Shown here: piece by piece, positions 8,126 to 16,086 of the stretch
Layout: each line of letters starts with the position of its first letter
Position numbering within the stretch: position 1 is the stretch's first letter
NCBI RefSeq assembly: GCF_003477885.1
Contig: NZ_QUEE01000011.1
Coordinates: forward strand, 62,001 to 126,000
DNA from: Lachnotalea sp. AF33-28
Lineage (GTDB): Bacteria > Bacillota > Clostridia > Lachnospirales > Lachnospiraceae
Length of the DNA stretch: 64,000 nt
Direction: 5' to 3'
The notes under the pieces: generated by a model
The model's input: only the letters and a program-made list of their open reading frames with translations
Databases searched by the model: none
Told to the model about the DNA's origin: nothing
Translations under genes and position numbers: made by a program

Positions 8126-10050
8126 CATTCCGCCAGGGCTTCCCATCTCTCATAGAGCACTTCCAGCCGGGCGGCAATTTCTGTTTTTTCATTGTTTAAC
8201 TCCAAAAGCCGTGATACATTGGTGAAAACCTCTTCTTCGGTGAGTAGAGAATCAATCTCGCCGTCTCGTGCTTCCAGCTTTTGTATCTCATCCTCGGTTT
8301 TCTTTAGATCGTTCTGGCGCTTGCGTTCCTTCGCCTGAGCCTCCTTCATGGCTTTCCAGTCGGCCTTCGCTCCCTCATCGGCGGATGTGCCTGCGGCAGC
8401 GCTGCTTTTGTCCAAAGAAGCGGCCGGAGCGTAGATCGCGGTCAGTTCCTCTTTCTTTTCCAGATAATAGTCATAATTGCCGATGTAATTGACAAAGGTG
8501 CTGCCGGTCAGCTCCAGAATCCTGGTGGCTGTCTGGTTGATGAAGTAACGGTCATGGGACACATAGAGGACCGTGCCGGTATAGGAGCAGAGCGCGTGCT
8601 CCAGGATTTCTTTGGATACGATATCCAGATGGTTGGTGGGCTCATCCAGTATCAGCAGATTGGCCTTGGAGAGCATCAGCTTGGCTAAGGATACGCGGCC
8701 CCGTTCCCCGCCGCTTAGATCCCCGATCCGCTTAAATACGTCGTCGCCGGTGAATAAAAACGCCGCCAGCACATTCCGGATCTGGGTATTGTTCAGGTCA
8801 GGATAGGTATCATGGAGCTCGTCAAATACGGTCTTTTCCATATGAAGCACCTGGTGCTCCTGGTCATAATAACCGATGTGCACCTTGGAACCGACGGTGA
8901 TCTCTCCGGAATCGGCAAAGAGCATGCCGGTGATGATCTTTAGAAGCGTGGTTTTGCCGGTGCCGTTGTTGCCGATGACCGCCAGGCGTTCCCCGCGCTT
9001 CAGCTCAAAATCCACATCGGAAAACAGGCGCTGGCTGCCGAAGGCTTTGCTTAGGCCCGTGACTGTCAGCACATCATTTCCGCTGACCACCTGGGGCTCC
9101 AGGCGGATGTCCATGGCTGTTTTGACTTCATGGGGTTTATCCATTACATCGATCTTGGCCAGCATCTTTTCACGGCTCTCCGCCCGTTTGATGGACTTCT
9201 CCCGGTTAAAAGAACGCAGCTTGGCGATGACCTCTTCCTGATGCCGGATTTCCTGCTGCTGGTTCAGATAGGCCTTCATCTGAATATCCCTAAGCTGCGC
9301 TTTTTTTTCCGCGTATGCTGAATAATTTCCCGTGAAAGTGGTCACATTGCCCTGGTCGATTTCGATCACCTTTGTCACGACACGGTTCAGGAAATACCTG
9401 TCATGGGCTACGATCACCACGCTGCCCGGATAGTTGATCAGAAAGGTCTCCAGCCAGGCGATGGAATTTAAGTCCAGATGGTTAGTGGGCTCATCAAGAA
9501 AAATGATGTCGGGCTTTGCAAGGAGCAGCTTGCCCAGCGACACGCGGGTTTTCTGGCCTCCGGAGAGGGTGGATATCCTTTTGCCGAATTCCTCTTCGGC
9601 AAAGCCAAGCCCTTTTAAGACGCCGGTTACCTCGCTTTCATAGGCATATCCGTTATTTAACTCAAACTCATGATTTAGGCGGGCATAGCTTCCCATCAGA
9701 TCTTCCAGCTTCTGCCCTTGGGCTGTTTTCATGTCCTGTTCGATCTGGCGGATGCGCTTTTCCATATCGATGATATCCTGTTTCACCGACAGCATGGCCT
9801 CATAGATGGTATGCTCGTCAGTGAGGTCCTGATGCTGCGCCAGGTAGCCGGTGGTGATACCCTTCGCAAAAATGATCTCACCGCCGTCCGCGGGTTCTTC
9901 CCCCATGATGATTTTCAGCAGCGTGGATTTGCCGGCCCCGTTAACGCCGACAATCGCCGCTTTTTCTCTTTCTTCAATATGAAAGGAACCGTCCCGGATA
10001 ATTTCGTCGGTCCCAAATGCTTTTTGAATATGATTGCATGCAAGTATCAT
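8125..10050 (-). CDS. ABC-F family ATPase
   Basis: The 641-residue protein carries two ABC ATPase domains without membrane segments: GVNGAGKST with LSGGQKTR and FLDEPTNHLD, then GNNGTGKTT with LSGGERGR and LILDEPTNHLD. A charged interdomain linker sits near residues 230-305. A C-terminal coiled coil (about 550-641, rich in K/E/R) follows, as in Uup/YdiF-type members. ABC-F proteins bind the ribosomal E site and rescue or tune stalled translation; some give antibiotic resistance, but nothing here marks it as a resistance determinant. AGGAGA precedes the ATG, and a good promoter lies upstream, divergent from rex. It is monocistronic. Confidence 0.9.
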   Translation of the reverse strand: MILACNHIQKAFGTDEIIRDGSFHIEEREKAAIVGVNGAGKSTLLKIIMGEEPADGGEIIFAKGITTGYLAQHQDLTDEHTIYEAMLSVKQDIIDMEKRIRQIEQDMKTAQGQKLEDLMGSYARLNHEFELNNGYAYESEVTGVLKGLGFAEEEFGKRISTLSGGQKTRVSLGKLLLAKPDIIFLDEPTNHLDLNSIAWLETFLINYPGSVVIVAHDRYFLNRVVTKVIEIDQGNVTTFTGNYSAYAEKKAQLRDIQMKAYLNQQQEIRHQEEVIAKLRSFNREKSIKRAESREKMLAKIDVMDKPHEVKTAMDIRLEPQVVSGNDVLTVTGLSKAFGSQRLFSDVDFELKRGERLAVIGNNGTGKTTLLKIITGMLFADSGEITVGSKVHIGYYDQEHQVLHMEKTVFDELHDTYPDLNNTQIRNVLAAFLFTGDDVFKRIGDLSGGERGRVSLAKLMLSKANLLILDEPTNHLDIVSKEILEHALCSYTGTVLYVSHDRYFINQTATRILELTGSTFVNYIGNYDYYLEKKEELTAIYAPAASLDKSSAAAGTSADEGAKADWKAMKEAQAKERKRQNDLKKTEDEIQKLEARDGEIDSLLTEEEVFTNVSRLLELNNEKTEIAARLEVLYERWEALAE

Positions 10051-10105
10051 TGCTTTTTCTCCTGGTAATGCGTGAATGTATAAACTGTCCCTGATCTCTC
10101 AGGAG

Positions 10106-10134
10106 ATTATAATATATCCCACCGGGTATTGCAA
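10106..10134 (-). promoter_or_regulatory. promoter of the ABC-F gene
   Basis: On the minus strand: TTGCAA (10134-10129), 17-bp spacer, TATAAT (10111-10106). The leader contains a small CCTGA/TCAGG hairpin. It is divergent from the rex promoter, with the two -35 boxes about 20 bp apart. Confidence 0.75.
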
Positions 10135-10154
10135 GCGCAGTTGGGCAGATATTA

Positions 10155-10182
10155 TTGACATAAAATTGACAAATGATATAAT
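10155..10182 (+). promoter_or_regulatory. promoter of the rex-acpS-nnr-alr operon
   Basis: TTGACA (10155-10160), 16-bp spacer, TATAAT (10177-10182). The predicted transcription start near 10189 rules against translation from the GTG at 10190 unless the message is leaderless. No Rex-type operator dyad is evident here. Confidence 0.8.
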
Positions 10183-10231
10183 ATAGAAGGTGAAACGCAA
10201 GCAAATACATAGAACAGGGGGAAGGCGAGGT

Positions 10232-10879
10232 TTGGAGAACAGAGGAATATCCACCGCGGTTATCAGAAGACTCCCGAGATACTACCGCTATTTGGATGAG
10301 CTGATTGAAAATGGGGTGGAGCGCATTTCATCCAATGAGCTTAGCAAGAGGATGAACGTGACGGCTTCCCAGATACGTCAGGATTTAAATAATTTCGGCG
10401 GTTTTGGACAGCAGGGTTATGGATATAATGTAGAATATCTTTATCAGGAAATCGGAAAGATCCTCGGTGTGGACAAGCAGAACAAGATGATCATCATCGG
10501 AGGGGGCAACTTAGGACAGGCGCTGGCCAACTACGGCAACTTTGAAAAACGGGGATTTATTACGGTGGGCATTTTCGACCGCAATCCGGCGCTGGTCGGA
10601 CAGCTTGTGCGCGGAATCGAGATACTGCCTATGAGTGAATTAAAGCGATTTTTGGAGGAGAACGAGGTGCAGATCGCAGCGCTTGCTATCCCCAAGACAG
10701 AGGCGCCCAAGGTGGCGGAGATGCTGGTGGACTATAATATTAAGGCGATCTGGAATTTCGCCCATACGGATCTGCGTCTGCCCAAAGATGTGGTGGTGGA
10801 AAATGTGCATCTGTCGGAGAGCCTGATGCAGCTGTCCTACCGGATGACAAATATGCAGAAGCATCCCGGTACCCCGTAA
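10232..10879 (+). CDS. rex: redox-sensing transcriptional repressor Rex
   Basis: Rex senses the NADH/NAD+ ratio and represses fermentation and respiration genes. The product has the N-terminal winged helix (STAVIRRLPRYYRYL, then NVTASQIRQDLNNFGGFGQQGYGY) and a Rossmann NAD(H) domain (IIIGGGNLGQAL). I place the start at TTG 10232, which has AAGGCGAGG ahead of it and gives 215 residues, the usual length. The GTG at 10190 coincides with the predicted transcription start and would add 14 basic residues not typical of Rex. acpS follows after 59 bp. Confidence 0.92.
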   Translation: MENRGISTAVIRRLPRYYRYLDELIENGVERISSNELSKRMNVTASQIRQDLNNFGGFGQQGYGYNVEYLYQEIGKILGVDKQNKMIIIGGGNLGQALANYGNFEKRGFITVGIFDRNPALVGQLVRGIEILPMSELKRFLEENEVQIAALAIPKTEAPKVAEMLVDYNIKAIWNFAHTDLRLPKDVVVENVHLSESLMQLSYRMTNMQKHPGTP

Positions 10880-10938
10880 AACGGACGTAATCGGACTTTG
10901 CGGTATGTGGGCGGGGATCGGATAAGAGGGCAGCAGGC

Positions 10939-11310
10939 ATGGTTTATGGAATTGGGATAGATATGATTGAAGTGGAGCGTGTGGAAAAGGCCTGCAGGAA
11001 TGGGGCTTTTTTCACACGCTTTTATACAGAAGAGGAACAAGTGCGTTTTGGCGGCAGGACGGTGCAGCTGGCCGGTAATTTCGCGGTGAAGGAAGCTGTG
11101 GCAAAGGTATTCGGCACCGGATTTTCAGGATTTTCACCGTCCGAGATCGAGGTGCTTCGGGATGAAAGAGGAAAGCCATATGTGAAGCTGTACGGCAGGG
11201 CCAGAAAACTGTGCACCGATCTGGGTATTGACCGTATCACGGTTTCTATCACAAATACAAAGGACTGCGCCGCGGCCGTGGCCATCGGGGAGAAAGAGGT
11301 GGAAAGATGA
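10939..11310 (+). CDS. acpS: holo-[acyl-carrier-protein] synthase
   Basis: The 123-residue protein transfers 4'-phosphopantetheine from CoA to apo-ACP for fatty acid synthesis. The two family motifs are clear: GIDMIEVERV near the N-terminus (Mg2+-binding Asp) and FAVKEAVAKVFGTGF near residue 50 (Mg2+-binding Glu and catalytic Lys). The length is normal. The stop overlaps the next ATG (ATGA), so it is translationally coupled to the nicotinamide nucleotide repair gene, a common arrangement in Firmicutes. Confidence 0.95.
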   Translation: MVYGIGIDMIEVERVEKACRNGAFFTRFYTEEEQVRFGGRTVQLAGNFAVKEAVAKVFGTGFSGFSPSEIEVLRDERGKPYVKLYGRARKLCTDLGIDRITVSITNTKDCAAAVAIGEKEVER

Positions 11311-12812
11311 AATATCTGGTAAATGCGAGAGAGATGAAAGCCATCGACAGCAGTTCGATAGATAAGATCGGGATTCCTTCCGCAGTATTGATGGAGCGCG
11401 CAGCGCTGTCTGTAGCGGAGGAAGTGGATCAGGCCTGCGGGAGGTCCGCCAGGGTGCTGGTGATAAGCGGAGTGGGAAACAATGGGGCGGACGGCATCGC
11501 GGCCGCCAGGATCTTGAGCCAGATGGGACATGCTGTGAGGCTTGCCATATTAGGCTCGGAGGAGAGGGCTACCGATGAGTGGCTGCTTCAGTACAATATC
11601 GCTTCCAATCTGGACCTGTATATCTGTCACCAATCGCAGATTTTGGAATATATTAACAGGAGAGAGTATGATGTGATTGTGGATGCTCTCTTTGGAATTG
11701 GACTGGTCCGCGAAGTGGTAGGGGAGTACGCCGAGTGTATTGATGCGGTGAACCGTCAGAACGTGTGTGTGGTTGCCGTGGATATTCCCAGCGGCCTCTC
11801 GGCGGACAGCGGTGCCGTGCTGGGGGCAGCGGTAAGGGCGGATATTACCGTGACCTTCGGAAGCTGCAAGCTGGGGATGGTGCTGCTTCACGGACCGGAA
11901 TACTGCGGTAAAATTGTGGTAAAGGACATCGGATTTCCGGATAAAGCATATGATATGGTGAGGCCGGGAGCATTTACGTATGAAAAAGAGGACTTAAAGT
12001 CACTGCCCGTCCGTCCGGCGTATTCCAATAAAGGGACATTTGGCAGGGTGCTGGTGATTGCCGGATCTAAAAACATGAGCGGGGCGGCCTATTTCTCCGC
12101 ACTGGCAGCCTACCGCATGGGCGCTGGGCTGGTGAGGATACTGACGGTGGAGGAGAACCGGGAAATCCTGCAGAGCATACTTCCGGAAGCGGTTTTAACG
12201 ACCTACCGTGCGGATGAGTTCACTGTGGAGGCCATCAGGGAAGCGTGCGCCTGGGCCACGGTAATCGTCGTAGGTCCCGGATTGGGGACAGACGACTATG
12301 TGCGAAGCATGCTCAATTACATATTTCAGTATACGGAGGTTCCTTGCGTCATCGATGCGGACGCGCTGAATGTGATCGCCCGTTATCCTTCTATGCTGGA
12401 GGTGCTGACAGAGCGCTGTATACTGACACCCCACCCGGGGGAGATGGCGAGACTGACGGGTAAAGACATACGTTCCATTACGGCGGATCTGCCGGGATGC
12501 GTGCGGGAATTTGTGAAAGCCTGGGGATGCGTATGTGTGCTGAAGGATGCAAGGACGGTGGTGGGCCGGCCGGAGGGCGTTTTCTATATCAATATGGCCG
12601 GCAACAGCGGTATGGCCACCGGAGGGAGCGGAGATGTACTGACCGGCGTGATCGCGGGGCTTCTTGCGCAGGGAATGCCGGAATTTTCTGCGGCATCCAT
12701 GGGCGTGTTCCTGCACAGCCTTGCCGGTGATCTGGCGGCGGAAAGACTTGGAGAGAGGGCAGTGATGGCATCGTCCATAATTGACGCGCTGCCGGAGGTG
12801 ACGAGAGGATGA
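11307..12812 (+). CDS. nnr: bifunctional NAD(P)H-hydrate epimerase / ADP-dependent dehydratase
   Basis: The 501-residue fusion repairs hydrated NAD(P)H. The N-terminal epimerase part (about 1-215) shows GVGNNGADGIAAAR and VDIPSGLSADSG. The C-terminal ribokinase-like dehydratase (about 225-501) shows GTFGRVLVIAGS, the HPGEMARLTG motif and the nucleotide-binding GNSGMATGGSGDVLTG. Length and domain order match the standard fused enzyme. It overlaps acpS upstream and alr downstream by four bases at ATGA junctions, so the three genes are translated as one unit. Confidence 0.94.
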   Translation: MKYLVNAREMKAIDSSSIDKIGIPSAVLMERAALSVAEEVDQACGRSARVLVISGVGNNGADGIAAARILSQMGHAVRLAILGSEERATDEWLLQYNIASNLDLYICHQSQILEYINRREYDVIVDALFGIGLVREVVGEYAECIDAVNRQNVCVVAVDIPSGLSADSGAVLGAAVRADITVTFGSCKLGMVLLHGPEYCGKIVVKDIGFPDKAYDMVRPGAFTYEKEDLKSLPVRPAYSNKGTFGRVLVIAGSKNMSGAAYFSALAAYRMGAGLVRILTVEENREILQSILPEAVLTTYRADEFTVEAIREACAWATVIVVGPGLGTDDYVRSMLNYIFQYTEVPCVIDADALNVIARYPSMLEVLTERCILTPHPGEMARLTGKDIRSITADLPGCVREFVKAWGCVCVLKDARTVVGRPEGVFYINMAGNSGMATGGSGDVLTGVIAGLLAQGMPEFSAASMGVFLHSLAGDLAAERLGERAVMASSIIDALPEVTRG

Positions 12813-13993
12813 AGAACTATGAGAGAGTCGTCGCAGAAGTTGATCTTGATGCGGTGATTCATAATCTGCGGGCAATGCAGGAGCATGTGGGGGAAGACGT
12901 GATGATGTGCGCGGTGGTGAAAGCGGACGCATACGGCCATGGCGCGGTTCCTGTCGCTAAGGCGGTGCGGAAAATCGCATCCTGGTTTGCCACTGCTACC
13001 GTGGAGGAAGCGATGAACCTGCGCCATAACGGCATTACGGAGCCGATACTGATCCTCGGTTTTGTTCCGGAGGAATCTTATGAAGTCCTGGCACAATATG
13101 AGCTGCGTCCGAATGTATATGAACCGGGGGTTGCCGTAAAGATGTCCGGGGCCGCCCTTAAGGCGCATAAAAGCATCAAGGTACATATTAAACTGGACAC
13201 GGGCATGAACCGTCTGGGCTTTCAGATCAGCGATCATACAGCGGAACAGATTATCGGAATCAGCCGTTTGCCAGGCATAGAGGTGGAAGGAATATTCACC
13301 CATTTCACAGCTTCGGATGAAGCGGATAAGAGCAGGGCCAAAAAACAGCTGAAGCTCTACGGTGAGGTTGTAAAACAGCTGGAGTATGCCGGCTTGCAGA
13401 TACCGATCAAGCATTGCTGCAACAGCGCCGGTATCATCGATATCGCGGATGCCGGTAAGAATATGGTGCGGGCCGGCATTGCGGCGTATGGCCTTTACCC
13501 TTCTGATGAGGTTTGCCGCAGTCAGGTAAAGCTTTCCCCGGCTCTGTCACTGAAGAGCCGTATCGTCTATCTGAAGGATGTGCCTGCGGGTGAGGGGATC
13601 AGCTACGGTTCCACTTATGTAACGTCGCATCAGGAACGGATCGCCACGGTCCCGGTGGGCTATGGGGACGGATATCCCCGCGCGCTGTCCAATCTGGGGC
13701 ATGTGCTGATACATGGCAGAAAGGCGCCGATCCGTGGGCGCATCTGCATGGATCAGTTCATGGTGGATGTATCGGACATACCGCAGGCGGCTGTGGGGGA
13801 TACTGTGACGCTGATCGGAAAAGATGACGGAGAGAGCATCACAGTGGAAGATCTGACGGAGCCGGCCGGGCTGTTTCATTATGAGTTTTTATGCGACTTG
13901 GGTAAAAGGATTCCGCGCAGGTATTGGATGAATGGAGAGATTGTGTGTGAAAAGGATTATTTCATCGAGGATTATCCGGGAATGACAATATAA
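12809..13993 (+). CDS. alr: alanine racemase
   Basis: The PLP enzyme interconverts L- and D-alanine for peptidoglycan. The PLP-binding Lys is K38 in VVKADAYGHGAV, and the second catalytic base is the Tyr of GISYGSTY in the C-terminal beta domain. RICMDQFMVDVS is the usual dimer and substrate region. At 394 residues the length is normal. It overlaps the upstream nnr gene by four bases. The mazF-type toxin gene follows after about 90 bp, as in many Firmicutes, but the antitoxin usually found between them is absent. Confidence 0.95.
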   Translation: MKNYERVVAEVDLDAVIHNLRAMQEHVGEDVMMCAVVKADAYGHGAVPVAKAVRKIASWFATATVEEAMNLRHNGITEPILILGFVPEESYEVLAQYELRPNVYEPGVAVKMSGAALKAHKSIKVHIKLDTGMNRLGFQISDHTAEQIIGISRLPGIEVEGIFTHFTASDEADKSRAKKQLKLYGEVVKQLEYAGLQIPIKHCCNSAGIIDIADAGKNMVRAGIAAYGLYPSDEVCRSQVKLSPALSLKSRIVYLKDVPAGEGISYGSTYVTSHQERIATVPVGYGDGYPRALSNLGHVLIHGRKAPIRGRICMDQFMVDVSDIPQAAVGDTVTLIGKDDGESITVEDLTEPAGLFHYEFLCDLGKRIPRRYWMNGEIVCEKDYFIEDYPGMTI

Positions 13994-14086
13994 ATCTGTT
14001 TTCTGCACTTTCCGGTATACACCAGCCAAACTCTGGAAATACTATCAGAGGTAACAGATAAAGATAGTAAATGGAGTGTGATTGGT

Positions 14087-14431
14087 TTGGTAATAAGAAG
14101 AGGAGATGTATACTATGCGGATCTGCGTCCGGTGATCGGATCGGAACAGGGAGGCATCCGCCCGGTATTAATTATACAAAATGATGTGGGCAACAGACAC
14201 AGCCCTACCGTGATCTGTGCGGCGATCACATCTAAGATGAATAAGGCGAAGCTGCCGACCCATGTGGAATTAAATACTTTTCAGTGCGATATGGTCAGAG
14301 ATTCCGTGATCCTTTTGGAGCAGCTGCGGACAATCGATAAAAAGAGACTGAAAGAAAAAATCTGTCATATTGACGGAGAACTGTTGAATAAAGTGGACCG
14401 AGCCCTTTTAATCAGCCTGGACCTAGAGTAA
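14087..14431 (+). CDS. mazF: MazF/PemK-family endoribonuclease toxin without visible antitoxin
   Basis: The 114-residue product matches EndoA/MazF, which cleaves mRNA at short specific sequences. Visible family segments are RRGDVYYADL, the GSEQGGIRPVLIIQND loop containing the catalytic Arg, SPTVICAAITSK with the catalytic Thr/Ser, and RDSVILLEQLRTIDK. I choose TTG 14087, ten bases after GGAG; a GTG at 14078 is too close to that site. In Bacillus the antitoxin ndoAI lies between alr and this gene. Here the gap is under 100 bp and holds no open frame of useful size. A terminator follows. Confidence 0.88.
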   Translation: MVIRRGDVYYADLRPVIGSEQGGIRPVLIIQNDVGNRHSPTVICAAITSKMNKAKLPTHVELNTFQCDMVRDSVILLEQLRTIDKKRLKEKICHIDGELLNKVDRALLISLDLE

Positions 14432-14472
14432 GCGGATACATAACAGCTTTAAAAGGCGGGGAACGGTAAAGC

Positions 14473-14505
14473 AGACGTCATAGAAGGGCATGACGTCTCT
14501 TTTCT
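14473..14505 (+). terminator. rho-independent terminator after mazF
   Basis: 9-bp stem AGACGTCAT / ATGACGTCT with an 8-nt loop, followed by a T-rich tract (CTTTTCTTTT). It closes the rex-acpS-nnr-alr-mazF cluster. Confidence 0.85.
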
Positions 14506-14548
14506 TTTACAGTATCGCGGGATTCGTATCCGCATACCTCTTCTGCTG

Positions 14549-14577
14549 TTGACGAACCAGGAAGTAAATGGTATATT
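14549..14577 (+). promoter_or_regulatory. promoter of the CBS-domain membrane protein gene
   Basis: TTGACG (14549-14554), 17-bp spacer, TATATT (14572-14577), about 55 bp before the start codon. Confidence 0.65.
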
Positions 14578-14632
14578 AATTAAGATTGTATATGCTTACA
14601 ATTACTATAATAAAAAAGGAGAACAATTATTT

Positions 14633-15988
14633 ATGGATGGCTATTCGCCGTGGAGTCTGGCCGCTTTTGTAGGTTTGATACTGATTGCTGCCATATATTA
14701 CGGATTTGAGACTGCTCTGGACAACATCAATGAGTCCGCGCTGGAAAAGAAAGCGGAGGAGGGAGATCAGAAGTCCGTAAAGCTGCTACATATTCTGGAC
14801 AAGCCGGAGCGCTTCTCCAACACCAGGGAGAGTGCGGTAGCGATACTGGGCGTGGCAATCGGTGCTTATGTGCTGGGCAGCGGATACCGTTTTCTTACCC
14901 GACTGATTGCGGTGCAGGGGACGGATATAGAGAACGGGTCGGTAATAGCGGTGCTGGTCACCTTTTGCGTGGCGCTTGTACTGTTGATTTTGTATCTGGT
15001 ATTTGGAGTGCTGATTCCCAAGACCCTTGCGGGAAGGCATCCGGAAGCATGGGCTTACCGCCTGTATCGGTGGGTGAGCTGTTCCATGGTGATTTTATGG
15101 CCGCTTACGGCGCTGACAACGGGCATCAGCCATCTGATCCTGCGCCTGTTTGGCGTTGATCCTTTCGCGGATCCGGACAATGTCACGGAGGAAGAGATCA
15201 TGTCCATGGTCAATGAGGGCCATGAGCAGGGAGTGCTGGAAGCCAATGAGGCGGAGATGATCACAAAGATTTTCGAGTTTGGCGATAAAGAGGCAGGGGA
15301 CATCATGACCCACCGGACCGCGATCATAGGCGTGGATCAGAGTCTCACGCTGGAAGAAGCGGTGGAATTTATGCTGCAGCAGAATTATTCAAGATTCCCT
15401 GTCTACAGCAAGGATATAGATGATGTGACCGGCGTTCTTTACTTAAAGGATGCGGTGATCTGCCGGGAGAGCATGGATGCGGACAATGTGCCGATCGATC
15501 GGATTGACGGCTTGATCAGGGAAGCACATTTTATTCCGGAAACGCGCAATATAGATACGATTTTTCAGGATATGCGGGTGAAAAAAATCCATCTGGCCAT
15601 AGTTGTGGACGAATACGGACAGACAGCCGGACTGATTACCCTGGAGGATATACTGGAGGAGATCGTAGGCAATATCTTTGATGAATATGATGAGGAAGAA
15701 TCCGTCATCCAGAAGATGGAGGACGGGGTTTATCTGATAGACGGCCTGGCTCCGCTGGAAGAGGTGGGGGAATCGCTGGGGATCGAATTTGATGAGGAGG
15801 ATTTTGATACGCTCAACGGGTTCCTTATATCCAGCCTGGACCGTATACCCAAGGACGGCGAGCAGCCTGTTGTGGATTTCGGCGGTTATGAGTTTGAAGT
15901 GCTTAGCGTGGAAAACAAGATGATACACACTGTCCGGGTCTGTAAAAAGGCGGAGGACGTGGAAACGGAAACACAGGATGGGGAGTGA
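14633..15988 (+). CDS. CNNM/HlyC/CorC-type membrane protein with CBS pair
   Basis: The 451-residue protein has an N-terminal DUF21/CNNM transmembrane domain (about residues 1-175, four hydrophobic segments). A CBS pair follows (about 200-325, with MTHRTAIIGVD, SRFPVYSKDID and HLAIVVDEYGQTAGLITLEDILEEIVG). The C-terminal CorC/HlyC domain (about 340-435) contains the usual LDRIPKDGE-type end. Such proteins are linked to Mg2+ or Co2+ efflux and homeostasis. The ATG at 14633 has AAAGGAG upstream; an earlier in-frame ATG 28 codons upstream overlaps the promoter. It is a single-gene unit ended by a terminator. Haemolysin is a legacy name and is not implied. Confidence 0.88.
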   Translation: MDGYSPWSLAAFVGLILIAAIYYGFETALDNINESALEKKAEEGDQKSVKLLHILDKPERFSNTRESAVAILGVAIGAYVLGSGYRFLTRLIAVQGTDIENGSVIAVLVTFCVALVLLILYLVFGVLIPKTLAGRHPEAWAYRLYRWVSCSMVILWPLTALTTGISHLILRLFGVDPFADPDNVTEEEIMSMVNEGHEQGVLEANEAEMITKIFEFGDKEAGDIMTHRTAIIGVDQSLTLEEAVEFMLQQNYSRFPVYSKDIDDVTGVLYLKDAVICRESMDADNVPIDRIDGLIREAHFIPETRNIDTIFQDMRVKKIHLAIVVDEYGQTAGLITLEDILEEIVGNIFDEYDEEESVIQKMEDGVYLIDGLAPLEEVGESLGIEFDEEDFDTLNGFLISSLDRIPKDGEQPVVDFGGYEFEVLSVENKMIHTVRVCKKAEDVETETQDGE

Positions 15989-16005
15989 GATCTCCAAACT
16001 GCAGG

Positions 16006-16044
16006 AACAGACCTCTTGGGACTGAAAGCTTAAGGGGTCTGTTT
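16006..16044 (+). terminator. rho-independent terminator
   Basis: AACAGACCTCTT pairs with AAGGGGTCTGTT (G-T pairs tolerated) and is followed by a short T-run. It lies just after the CBS-domain gene and before the MATE gene. Confidence 0.7.
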
Positions 16045-16086
16045 TAGGTTTAACAGGGTAGTATACAGTTAGAAATGAGGAGTATT

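Noticed and set aside
8876..9241. Plus-strand frame inside the ABC-F gene
   Set aside because: It is antisense to a strongly supported gene, with no ribosome site and no recognisable protein.
12195..12932. Long minus-strand open frame opposite nnr and alr
   Set aside because: It is antisense to two well-supported genes and rich in His, Arg and Pro, as expected for a shadow frame. No ribosome site or family match.
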